Positions 25,344 through 32,929 of a stretch of DNA of 64,000 bases are shown one piece after another. Each line of letters starts with the position of its first letter. The stretch's first letter is position 1. The translations under genes were made by a program, and so were the position numbers. The DNA comes from CAIYOL01 sp964494805 (GTDB lineage: Bacteria > Planctomycetota > Phycisphaerae > Sedimentisphaerales > Anaerobacaceae). The DNA lies in NCBI GenBank assembly GCA_964494805.1, contig CAZBST010000004.1, forward strand, positions 62,001 to 126,000. Reading direction: 5' to 3'. The notes beneath the pieces are model-generated. The model made no database searches. It was given only the letters and a program-made list of their open reading frames with translations, and was not told the DNA's origin.

Positions 25344-25832
25344 CTAACGACTACGCTCCTGCTTGCCCAAATATGCATTGCGGAAATCCGCCAGAAGTGA
25401 ACGGAGCTTTTCGACGTTGGCCAAGTCGGTGGTCTGCTTGGCTTTCATTGAATAAATAATCATTTCGTGAAGCAATGTAAGCTGCTTGATATATTTTTCG
25501 TAACCTGTGGCATCGCTCCTTTCAGCTGGCTTTATCCGCTGGGCCATAAAGTAGTAGCTGACAATATTCGCGGTGTCCTCGGCGTGCTCATCTTTGACAT
25601 TGACCCACCGAACAATCTGGTTCATATTCGGCTTTTGCTGCGCCGACAGCTCCTCTATGGACTTCATTGCTTTTTCAACCGTGGTGATATTTTCCGCAAT
25701 CGCAGCCAACCTTGCCGGGTCATCGTAGATGCCGCAGGGTATCTGGCAATGCGAATATACAAACGGTGCTATATCTGCAACTGCGAGCAACAAAATGCCC
25801 AGCGCCAGCTTTCGCCTTATGTCAATTCTCAT
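25344..25832 (-). CDS. sodN: Nickel superoxide dismutase with export signal
   Basis: Disproportionates superoxide to O2 and H2O2. The 162-residue product begins with a basic, hydrophobic signal (1-27). Directly after it comes the nickel hook HCQIPCGIY (H28, C29, P32, C33, Y36), which fits the known HCxxPCxxY pattern in which mature His1, Cys2 and Cys6 bind nickel. Cleavage after VYS would expose His28 as residue 1, as the enzyme requires, and no SodX peptidase gene is seen nearby. The rest is the expected helical bundle of about 110 residues. AAAGGAG lies 6 bases before the ATG. It is probably active outside the inner membrane. Confidence 0.88.
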   Translation of the reverse strand: MRIDIRRKLALGILLLAVADIAPFVYSHCQIPCGIYDDPARLAAIAENITTVEKAMKSIEELSAQQKPNMNQIVRWVNVKDEHAEDTANIVSYYFMAQRIKPAERSDATGYEKYIKQLTLLHEMIIYSMKAKQTTDLANVEKLRSLLADFRNAYLGKQERSR

Positions 25833-25858
25833 TTTCAGCTCCTTTCAAGCAGATTCCG

Positions 25859-26341
25859 TTAATATTCTTCGAGATGGTAAAACTCAGCGTTTTCCAGCCA
25901 CGTTTCGGGTCTCGATACAAACTCAATTATGTTCTCAAGCAGGAAATAGTGCTTCTTCTCCTCGTCGGCTAATTTAAGAAAAATCTCCTTCTGAGCTTTT
26001 GTAACCTCATTGGCCTTTTCGAGGTAAAAATCTCGACTTTGCTCCTCAATCTCGATGGCTTTCCTGTAAAGTTTGGGTTGGCTGATATTGAAATCAAATC
26101 GCTGGGCGGATTCTCGCATCTTCCCGAAAAGATCCTTGGCGTCCGATAGGACAGTCGTCTCAGCCAAATCAGGAGTAATGTCCCTCTTCATATCTGAAAC
26201 GATTTTTTTATGTTTCACCTCCTCATCAGCCAGCATATTAAACACCGTTGCGAGACCTTTATTATTTGACTTGGCAGCTAACTGGCGATAGTAATCCTCG
26301 CTGAATTTTTCTTTCTCCATCGCAAAATCAAATATGTTCAT
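25859..26341 (-). CDS. Ferritin-like diiron protein (erythrin family)
   Basis: Four-helix ferritin-like protein of 160 residues without a rubredoxin domain. Helices carry the ligand pattern of rubrerythrin-type domains: AMEKEKFSEDYY (E9/E11 region), LADEEVKHKKI (ExxH), EIEEQSRDFYLE and LADEEKKHYFLLENI (second ExxH). The two half-repeats AxxxEE-KHxx argue for a diiron site used in peroxide reduction or iron sensing. GAGGATAGAG precedes the ATG. It lies between zwf and sodN in the oxygen-defence run. Confidence 0.85.
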   Translation of the reverse strand: MNIFDFAMEKEKFSEDYYRQLAAKSNNKGLATVFNMLADEEVKHKKIVSDMKRDITPDLAETTVLSDAKDLFGKMRESAQRFDFNISQPKLYRKAIEIEEQSRDFYLEKANEVTKAQKEIFLKLADEEKKHYFLLENIIEFVSRPETWLENAEFYHLEEY

Positions 26342-26368
26342 ATCTCTATCCTCTAATGGTAACGTCGG

Positions 26369-27919
26369 TCAAATCTCTGCTAATTTTCGCCACTTTCGTC
26401 CGTTGGATTCGATAAGTCTATCTGCCTGAGGAAAGCTTTCGCTGCCAGCAGGGTATTCATGGGGAGGTGAACTATCATTTTCCCAGCTCTGCAGCACGGG
26501 CATTAACAATTGCCATGCAACCTCAACGCTGTCATACCTATTAAAAAGAGTCTGGTCGCCAACCATACAGTCAAGAAGCAGCCGCTGGTAAGCCTCAGGC
26601 ATATCAACGAGAAAGACGTTTTTGTAATTAAAATTCATATTGAGTGTGCTCATACAAATTTTCGAGCCGGGACGCTTTGCCTGAAACCGGAGAGAAATTC
26701 CTTCTTCCGGTTGTATCCGCAGGACGAGAACATTCGGAGGTATATCCTCCAGGCCTGCAGAAACAAACATCGAATGAGGAACCTGTTTGAAAGTGATAGC
26801 AATCTCGGTATTTTTATCAGCAAGTCTTTTGCCGGTTCGCAGGTAGAAAGGGACATCTTTCCACCGCCGGTTATCCACAAATAACTTCGCAGCAACGAAA
26901 GTTTCAGTTTTAGATTGTGGGTCTATGCCGGGCTCGGCCCGATAGCCGACGACCTGCACACCATTTATTAACCCTGGGCCATACTGACCTCGCACAATCA
27001 AACCGTCCGGTTCACTTAGGTTAAAGGGCCGAATCGAACGTAAAAGCTTAACTTTTTCATCACGGACGCAATCTGCCTCAAATGAGGCCGGCGGCTCCAT
27101 TGCAACCAAAGCGAGTATTTGAAGCATATGATTTTGAAATATGTCCCGAAGCGCACCGGCTTTATCATAATAGCTGCTGCGATGCTCGACACCCATCGAT
27201 TCGGTTATTGAAATCTGAACGTGGTCAATATAATTGCAGTTCCACACAGGCTCAAAAATGGTATTTGCAAAGCGAAACATCAAAATGTTCTGGACGGTCT
27301 CTTTGCCGAGATAATGGTCGATGCGGTATATTTGCGACTCATCGAAACACTGGTGGATTTTATTATTCAACTCGGTCGCACTTTGCAAATCTCTGCCGAA
27401 CGGCTTTTCAACGATTAATCTGGCCCGCCGTTCTGAATCAGGCTGACGGATGCAGGACAAAGCTGATAGGCCCAGATGCTCCACTATGGGACTGTACAGA
27501 AACGGCGGGACGGCGAGGTAAAAAATATGACAGCAGCCGATTTTGTGCTCTTTGTCTAAGCGGATGAGCTTGGCTTTGATGTTTTCATAAAACGCAACAT
27601 CATCGTAATCGCCGTCCACGTAGTAGAGCTTTTCTGTAAAAGCATTCAAATCCCCCGCTGTTGCATCATTGTGGCTTTCCCGTATCGCCTGTTGAGTAGT
27701 TTTTCGGAAATCTTCATCTGTAAGTTTCTTCCGGCCACAGCCTAACAGGTAAAACTTTTCGTCAAGTAGATCTTGAGCGAAGATATTGAAGATGCTCGGA
27801 ATTAACTTTCTATGTGTAAGGTCGCCGGAAGCGCCGAATACGACCATCGCATTCGGCGGGGCTGGTGTTTCGGCACAAACAATATCCTGCCGGTCTAAGG
27901 TCGGCTGAATTTTCTTCAT
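26369..27919 (-). CDS. zwf: Glucose-6-phosphate 1-dehydrogenase
   Basis: First enzyme of the oxidative pentose-phosphate path; makes NADPH and 6-phosphogluconolactone. The N-terminal NADP loop is VVFGASGDLTHRKL (about 28-41 from the ATG), followed by VEKPFGRDL and the substrate motif RIDHYLGKETVQN. The length of 516 residues is standard. The start at 27919 (ATG) is preferred because AAAAGGTGAT precedes it; a GTG three codons upstream lies inside that ribosome-binding site. Its position among peroxide- and superoxide-defence genes suggests that NADPH supply is co-expressed with them. Confidence 0.96.
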   Translation of the reverse strand: MKKIQPTLDRQDIVCAETPAPPNAMVVFGASGDLTHRKLIPSIFNIFAQDLLDEKFYLLGCGRKKLTDEDFRKTTQQAIRESHNDATAGDLNAFTEKLYYVDGDYDDVAFYENIKAKLIRLDKEHKIGCCHIFYLAVPPFLYSPIVEHLGLSALSCIRQPDSERRARLIVEKPFGRDLQSATELNNKIHQCFDESQIYRIDHYLGKETVQNILMFRFANTIFEPVWNCNYIDHVQISITESMGVEHRSSYYDKAGALRDIFQNHMLQILALVAMEPPASFEADCVRDEKVKLLRSIRPFNLSEPDGLIVRGQYGPGLINGVQVVGYRAEPGIDPQSKTETFVAAKLFVDNRRWKDVPFYLRTGKRLADKNTEIAITFKQVPHSMFVSAGLEDIPPNVLVLRIQPEEGISLRFQAKRPGSKICMSTLNMNFNYKNVFLVDMPEAYQRLLLDCMVGDQTLFNRYDSVEVAWQLLMPVLQSWENDSSPPHEYPAGSESFPQADRLIESNGRKWRKLAEI

Positions 27920-27983
27920 AATAATCACCTTTTATGCGATGTGCAACCCGAGGCAAAATCCGCAATTATTCAGTGGCGAAGTT

Positions 27984-28727
27984 TTAATCTTCAAGAGGTT
28001 CAAATTTATCTTTACCGGCGCCGCATTCCGGACAGACCCAGTCTCCCGGCAAATCTTCAAAAGCAGTGCCAGCTTCCACACCATTGTCCGGGTCGCCTAC
28101 AGCGGGGTCATACACATATCCACACACGAGACATTTATACTTCTTCATATTTTTTTCTCCTTCTTGTGGTTTCGCCTTCGGTTTTACTTTGATGTATGTT
28201 GCAGCGGTTTTGGGTGTTCTGCCGTGTTTTATATCACGGTAATAATTGTATGTCATAGGTTCTGCGTTTTCATCAAGCGTTTCGCAGGCCACAATTTTTG
28301 CAATAAATAATGTATGTGTTATAACATCAATGCTTTCGGTAACCTCTGCTTCGAGAAAAGCTGCGGTATTATCCAGGATTATTGGTACGCCCGTTTGGCC
28401 TGTTTTGTAATTCACTCCTTTGAATTTATCTATGTCTCTACCGGACCTGAACCCAAAGGCGCCGATAAAAGACATCGGTGCTTCCTGAGAGAGAATAGAA
28501 ACGGTGAATACCCTGCTGTAGGTAATATACTCGTGGGTCAAACACTGCCTGTTGATGCTGGCGGCAACCATTGGCGGCTCGGGTGTCAACTGAAAGGCGG
28601 TATTTATAATACAGCCATTGAATTTGTTTCCTTTTTTCGAGCTGACGATGCACATACCGTAATTCAGCTTGAAAAGCGACTCTAAATCCAACACGTGCTT
28701 CTCCTTAGGCTGTTTAACTGCTTGCAA
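27984..28727 (-). CDS. High-molecular-weight rubredoxin: flavin reductase-like domain fused to rubredoxin
   Basis: Residues 15-175 form an FMN-binding split-barrel (flavin reductase-like) domain (LNYGMCIVSSKKGNKFNGCIINTAFQ, then FGFRSGRDIDKFKGV). Residues 194-247 are a full rubredoxin: YKCLVCGYVYDP, GTAFEDLPGDWVCPECG. Proteins of this design (Hrb) pass electrons from NADH to flavodiiron protein or superoxide reductase, both encoded just upstream in the run. The rubredoxin part has its own start signals (see the separate entry). A linker rich in Lys/Pro (KVKPKAKPQEGEK) joins the domains. Confidence 0.92.
   Translation of the reverse strand: MQAVKQPKEKHVLDLESLFKLNYGMCIVSSKKGNKFNGCIINTAFQLTPEPPMVAASINRQCLTHEYITYSRVFTVSILSQEAPMSFIGAFGFRSGRDIDKFKGVNYKTGQTGVPIILDNTAAFLEAEVTESIDVITHTLFIAKIVACETLDENAEPMTYNYYRDIKHGRTPKTAATYIKVKPKAKPQEGEKNMKKYKCLVCGYVYDPAVGDPDNGVEAGTAFEDLPGDWVCPECGAGKDKFEPLED
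28146..28162 (-). promoter_or_regulatory. Internal ribosome-binding site and ATG before the rubredoxin domain
   Basis: Within the flavin reductase-rubredoxin gene, AAGGAG (minus strand, 28157-28162) stands 8 bases before an in-frame ATG (28146-28148). Translation from it would give a separate 54-residue rubredoxin (27984-28148) beginning MKKYKCLVCG. It could be the relic of a formerly separate gene that was fused, or a working second start. Confidence 0.55.
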
Positions 28728-28751
28728 GTACCTTGAATGAAATTTTATAAC

Positions 28752-29243
28752 TTACTTCAAAAGCGCAAGCTGCTGATTTAAGACGGCAATGTGACCAAGC
28801 TCTTCTTTTATAATAGCCTCGACTTTGTCTCTTCCTGCTCTGGGCGGGACCAATTCCTTTAGGCCGGAATAAAAGACAACCGAATTACGTTCTGCCTCCA
28901 GAGCTATCTTAAGTATGTCTTCTATTTTTTCGTTGCCGGTCAGGTTTTCCGTTAAACTTTTCCTGCCTTCCCATCCATGTCCCTTAGCCATTGTTTGCAG
29001 ATACATTGCGGCTTCATTATTAGGGTCGAAAATTGTTTCCTCTTTTTCTCTGGCGCTGAGTTCTTTCCCCATTTTCTGAAAAATCGCAAGATGCTTGTCC
29101 TCCATATCAGCCAAATCAAGAAACATCTGCTTTGTTCTCCCGTCAGCAGCATTCTTCGCCGCGAGGCGATAAAACTTGGCTCCATCTCTTTCGATGTTTT
29201 CTGCCATTTCGAAAATTTCATCAGCGTTAAAGGTAATACTCAT
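28752..29243 (-). CDS. Ferritin-like diiron protein (rubrerythrin-type, no rubredoxin)
   Basis: The 163-residue four-helix protein carries MAENIERDGAKFYRLAA (first Glu helix), FLDLADMEDKHLAIF (ExxH), then ALEAERNSVVFYSGL and IIKEELGHIAVLNQQL (second ExxH). This is the COG1633-like ferritin fold with two half-sites. It is the third of four ferritin-fold genes in this cluster. Its ATG overlaps the stop of the ferritin gene (29240-29243), so the two are co-translated, which points to linked roles in iron and peroxide handling. Confidence 0.87.
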   Translation of the reverse strand: MSITFNADEIFEMAENIERDGAKFYRLAAKNAADGRTKQMFLDLADMEDKHLAIFQKMGKELSAREKEETIFDPNNEAAMYLQTMAKGHGWEGRKSLTENLTGNEKIEDILKIALEAERNSVVFYSGLKELVPPRAGRDKVEAIIKEELGHIAVLNQQLALLK

Positions 29244-29761
29244 TTCTGTTCTCCTATTGTTGCTGGTGGTGTAAATACCCGCTGTCCCAGTTCGCGGTCG
29301 AGCATAAACATCCCGCCGGGCGCGTCTTTCATCATTTTCATCTGCTGAATGATTTTATCAGCGGACGATTCCTCTTCGACCTGCTCGTTGACAAACCACT
29401 GCAGGAAAGTGGTGGTTGCATGGTCTTTTTCCTTAATGGCCAGACTTACGAGGTTGTTAATCAGGCCGGTAACTTTTTGTTCATGCTTGTACGTGGCCTC
29501 GAAAACAGCCAGCGGCGACTTCCACTCAGCTTGAGGGGCCGCTATAGATTTCAATATAATTCTGCCGCCGCGTGCATCTACGAAATCATAAATCTTCATC
29601 GCATGCATCAACTCCTCCTGCACCTGAACCCTCATCCAGTTGGCGAACCCACCCAAATCAAGCGACCTGAAATACGACTCCATCGACAGATACAGATACG
29701 CCGAATACATCTCGGCGTTGATCTGTTCGTTCAGCGCCTTTGCCATATTCTTGCTTATCAT
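29240..29761 (-). CDS. ftnA: Ferritin (non-haem iron storage)
   Basis: Cage-forming iron-storage protein of 173 residues in the bacterial ferritin length range. N-terminal helices LNEQINAEMYSAYLYLSMESYF and QVQEELMHAMKIYDFVDARGG carry the ferroxidase ligands (Glu, Glu-x-x-His). The second half shows ATTTFLQWFVNEQVEEESSADKIIQQM. It takes up Fe(II) with O2 or H2O2 and so limits Fenton chemistry, matching its neighbours. It follows the superoxide reductase gene by 5 bases and overlaps the next ferritin-like gene. Confidence 0.94.
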   Translation of the reverse strand: MISKNMAKALNEQINAEMYSAYLYLSMESYFRSLDLGGFANWMRVQVQEELMHAMKIYDFVDARGGRIILKSIAAPQAEWKSPLAVFEATYKHEQKVTGLINNLVSLAIKEKDHATTTFLQWFVNEQVEEESSADKIIQQMKMMKDAPGGMFMLDRELGQRVFTPPATIGEQK

Positions 29762-29766
29762 TTATG

Positions 29767-30141
29767 TCAAGACCTCCATAATCCGTGAACATTGCAGTAC
29801 TCACGTGCGGTAACCGTATTTGCCTTTAGATTAAATACCGCTTCAGGTGCGTCGCCAGGGTTGAGGAACTTTCGGTACGCCACGCCGTCTGCGATAATTT
29901 CGACCCACTCGATATAATGTTTCTCTTCCATAGGATGAGGCACGCTTCCGATTTTGACCTTGTAGCCGCCGTCGATTTTTTCGATTACGGGCACATGCTT
30001 TTCCTTGCCCTGGTCGGCGGTTTTTTCAGCAAGGTTCTCCATCGGCTGACCGCAGCAAACCAATTCGCCGGCACCGCCGTGAAGCACTTCTACTATATTA
30101 CCGCACACATTGCATTTGTAAATTTCAAGTTTCTTTGCCAT
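29767..30141 (-). CDS. dfx: Desulfoferrodoxin-type superoxide reductase (2Fe-SOR)
   Basis: Reduces superoxide to H2O2 without making O2. The product has 124 residues. The N-terminal desulforedoxin domain binds iron through C10, C13, C29 and C30 (CNVCG to VCCGQPM). The C-terminal catalytic centre is formed by KHVPV (His49), VPHPM (His69), EKHYIEWVEI (His75) and EYCNVHG (Cys and His). Electron donors are usually rubredoxins, and the Hrb fusion downstream is the obvious candidate. Together with the exported SodN this gives two different superoxide enzymes in one gene run. Confidence 0.95.
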   Translation of the reverse strand: MAKKLEIYKCNVCGNIVEVLHGGAGELVCCGQPMENLAEKTADQGKEKHVPVIEKIDGGYKVKIGSVPHPMEEKHYIEWVEIIADGVAYRKFLNPGDAPEAVFNLKANTVTAREYCNVHGLWRS

Positions 30142-30167
30142 AATATTCCCCTTTACACAAATTGTTG

Positions 30168-31346
30168 TTAAATAATTCCGAGTTCTCTGTGCTTCGTTAA
30201 TATTTTATCAGCAAGTTTTTCAAGTGCCGCAAAATCCTCATCTTTAGGATACCCCTTCGCCACCACCGGCTCAAGAATCTCTACTTTCAGATTACTAATT
30301 AGCCCTGCTATTTGTTCAACCATTTTGCCGCCCCAGCCGTAAGAGCCGATAATTGAAGCAAATTTCGTCTTCGGCCGGAGGATATTTGTCAAAATCGTGG
30401 CGTATGCAACCTTCGGATGCGCCACCGTAAGCACCGTCGGAGAGCCAAGCACAATTGTAGCAGCATCGACGAGCGATATTGCCAGCTTGCCGATGTCGGT
30501 TACGGAGAGATTAAATTGCTTAACGGTAATGCCTCTTTCAATAAGGGCGTCCACAAAGTGTTCGACCATTTTTCTCGTGCTGTCGTGCATTGATATATAT
30601 GGCAGCACCACTTCGTTTTTGACATTGTCGCTTACCCAGTCTTTATAAGCGTCGATAATAAACTGCGGCTTGTCATAAATAGGGCCGTGACTTGAAGCGA
30701 TTATATCTATTTGGAGGTTTTTTATTTTTTCAAGGTTGTTCTTTATAGCCGTCCTGAAAGGCATCATTATCTCGGCGTAGTAACGCTTGGCAGACTCGTA
30801 TACAATCGCCTCGTCTTCAACGAACAAGCTACTGGTTGCCAAGTGCGAGCCAAAGAAATCGCACGGGAAAAGTATTTTATCTTCCTTAAGGTAAGTGCCC
30901 ATCGTTTCAGGCCAGTGTACCCAGGGAATATAAATAAACTGCAGGGTCTTATCGCCTAAAGAAAGGGTCTGGCCGTCATCCACCGTGATAAATTTATCCT
31001 CGCTGATTTGCAATAAATCACTGAGCATACCTTTGCACTTGGGACTTGTTACCACTTTCGCGTTAGGGTAAAGCATCAATATATCTGGTATACCGCCGGA
31101 GTGGTCCTGCTCTGCGTGGTGGGCGACGACATAATCTATTCTTTCGGTCCCAACTTTGACGAGATTATCTATCAGAACATTGGTCTTCGTTGGGTCAATT
31201 GCGTCCAGAAGTGCAATTTTTTCGCTGCCCTTTATCAGATAAGCGTTATAGCTCGTCCCATCCGGCAGTGGAATCAGCTCATCAAACAATCTTCTGTCCC
31301 AGTCAATTGCCCCAACCGCATAAACATTTGGTTTTATCTGTATCAT
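30168..31346 (-). CDS. Flavodiiron protein (O2/NO reductase)
   Basis: A-type flavodiiron protein (FprA/ROO family) of 392 residues. The N-terminal lactamase-like domain holds the diiron ligands in HHAEQDHSGG (near 80) with further His/Asp in CDFFGSH and SSHGPIYD. The C-terminal flavodoxin domain (about 250-392) binds FMN: SMHDSTRKMVEH, GSPTVLTVAHP, GSYGWGGKMV. It reduces O2 to water or NO to N2O with electrons from rubredoxin, supplied here by the fused or separate rubredoxin. Its start overlaps the stop of the thiol peroxidase gene by 4 bases. Confidence 0.94.
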   Translation of the reverse strand: MIQIKPNVYAVGAIDWDRRLFDELIPLPDGTSYNAYLIKGSEKIALLDAIDPTKTNVLIDNLVKVGTERIDYVVAHHAEQDHSGGIPDILMLYPNAKVVTSPKCKGMLSDLLQISEDKFITVDDGQTLSLGDKTLQFIYIPWVHWPETMGTYLKEDKILFPCDFFGSHLATSSLFVEDEAIVYESAKRYYAEIMMPFRTAIKNNLEKIKNLQIDIIASSHGPIYDKPQFIIDAYKDWVSDNVKNEVVLPYISMHDSTRKMVEHFVDALIERGITVKQFNLSVTDIGKLAISLVDAATIVLGSPTVLTVAHPKVAYATILTNILRPKTKFASIIGSYGWGGKMVEQIAGLISNLKVEILEPVVAKGYPKDEDFAALEKLADKILTKHRELGII

Positions 31347-31930
31347 TTCTCTTCCAATCCTTCTACCGCATTCAGCGCCGCCTCATAATCCGGCTCATTG
31401 GTCAACTCATTTACTATCTGCATATACCTGATGATGCCGTTCTTGTCCACTACAAACACCGCCCGGGCAAGCAGACGCAATTCTTTTATCAATACTCCAT
31501 ATGCCTCGCCGAATGAAGCTTCGCGGTAGTCCGAGAGCGTCTGAATATTTTTTACTCCCACAGCACCGCACCAGCGTTTCTGTGCAAATGGCAGGTCCAT
31601 ACTAATCGTCAGCACCACTACGTCGCTACCGAGCTTGCCCGCCTCTTCATTGAATTTGCGGGTCTCAATATCACAAACAGATGTATCAAGCGACGGCACT
31701 GAAGCTATTATGCAAACTTTGCCGTGATAAGAAGAAAACCTGACTGCTGACATATCATTTGCAATAACCTCAAAATCCGGCGCTGAATCACCAACCTTGA
31801 CCCCTTTGCCAAGCAGGGTCAAAGGATTGCCCTTCATAGTTATAATGCCTTTCCGTTCTTGCATGACTTTCTCCTTACATCCTAAATTCGCGACACTTAC
31901 TATTAATAGTATCGCAACTGTTTTTTTCAT
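31343..31930 (-). CDS. tpx: Thiol peroxidase (Tpx-type peroxiredoxin), two possible starts
   Basis: Reduces H2O2 and alkyl peroxides. The catalytic motif is VPSLDTSVCDIETRKF with the peroxidatic Cys, and RWCGAVGV supplies the resolving Cys, as in Tpx. From 31930 the chain begins with what looks like a lipoprotein signal ending VANLGC (residue 18), giving 195 residues. From the ATG at 31864, which has AAGGAG 6 bases upstream, it is a standard cytoplasmic Tpx of 173 residues. The second start is better supported by its ribosome-binding site; the first has none that is clear. Both forms may be made. Confidence 0.88.
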   Translation of the reverse strand: MKKTVAILLIVSVANLGCKEKVMQERKGIITMKGNPLTLLGKGVKVGDSAPDFEVIANDMSAVRFSSYHGKVCIIASVPSLDTSVCDIETRKFNEEAGKLGSDVVVLTISMDLPFAQKRWCGAVGVKNIQTLSDYREASFGEAYGVLIKELRLLARAVFVVDKNGIIRYMQIVNELTNEPDYEAALNAVEGLEEK

Positions 31931-32105
31931 TGGAAGGAATCTCTATTAACGTCGTCCTAATCCTGCGCAGTTAACACGATAAGTAGCATCCTGCCTGCTC
32001 GGAAACTTGATACATTTTCTATAATCTGCAATAAAAAGGCAGTATTTTTAGGTCCTCTGCAATAAGTAAAATCCTTGTTTTAGGGCAGGGATATACCTAA
32101 CCGAA

Positions 32106-32678
32106 TCAGTAATTGACCGCCTCCAGTTCAAAATGCGCCTTGGGATGTGCACACGAAGGGCATATCTCAGGCGGTTCAGTTCCCTCGTGGACATAGCCGC
32201 AGTTTCTGCAAACCCATCTCACCGGCTTTTCTCGTTTGAAAACACGCCCCTCAGTTATGTTCTTTGCAAGAGCAACATATCTACCCTCGTGGCGTTTTTC
32301 AGCAATTGCGATATTTCTGAAAACATTAGCAATTTCGTCGAATCCTTCTTCGTCAGCGATTTTGGCGAAGTCCGGATACATTTTGGTATTTTCGTAGTGC
32401 TCACCTGCTGCCGCTGCATTCAAATTCTCAAATGTGTTACCAATAACACCTGCTGGAAACGCCGCTGTAATCTCCGCCTCGCCGCCCTTTAAAAACTTGA
32501 ACTCTCGCTTAGCGTGTTCCTTTTCCTGGTTGGCGGTTTCTTCAAAGATAGCGGCAATTTGCTCGTAGCCCTCTTTTCGGGCCTGGCTGGCGAAATACGT
32601 ATAACGGTTCCTCGCCTGGGATTCGCCTGCAAATGCGGTCAATAAATTCTTTTCAGTCTGACTTCCTTTAAGCTTCAT
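32106..32678 (-). CDS. rbr: Rubrerythrin
   Basis: Peroxide-reducing diiron protein of 190 residues. The N-terminal ferritin-like domain has AFAGESQARNRYTYFASQA, ETANQEKEHAKREF, AAAAGEHYEN and NIAIAEKRHEGRY with the extra Glu ligands of true rubrerythrins. The C-terminal rubredoxin-like domain has VCRNCGYVHEG and ICPSCAHPKAHF. The ATG at 32678 is preferred: GAGAGGAT lies just upstream, while the longer frame starts at a TTG without a site. It is the first gene of the minus-strand oxygen-defence run. A TTGACA at 32747-32752 could be its -35, but no good -10 follows. Confidence 0.95.
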   Translation of the reverse strand: MKLKGSQTEKNLLTAFAGESQARNRYTYFASQARKEGYEQIAAIFEETANQEKEHAKREFKFLKGGEAEITAAFPAGVIGNTFENLNAAAAGEHYENTKMYPDFAKIADEEGFDEIANVFRNIAIAEKRHEGRYVALAKNITEGRVFKREKPVRWVCRNCGYVHEGTEPPEICPSCAHPKAHFELEAVNY

Positions 32679-32929
32679 ATAAATCCTCTCTTTCTTCAAA
32701 CTCGAGCAGACAAGATTTATTCACAATTAACCCCAACATTTGATATTGTCAAATGAGTTACGATAAAAGTCAATAATCTTTTGCACTTTGTATACTTAAG
32801 ATGTCCACCCAATTCAAGTCGCATCTTATAAATTGCCGTTCTTTATAGCACAGTCCTGAAATATCCTGGCGACATTTAGCCTTAAAGGCTTGTGGTTCCT
32901 GTAACAGCAGGTCTCTGCCCGGTCCATTT

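Noticed and set aside
32700..32760. TTGACA at 32747-32752 as the rbr promoter
   Set aside because: The -10 position (TAATTG) is poor and no PerR-like box was convincing, so it is mentioned but not annotated.
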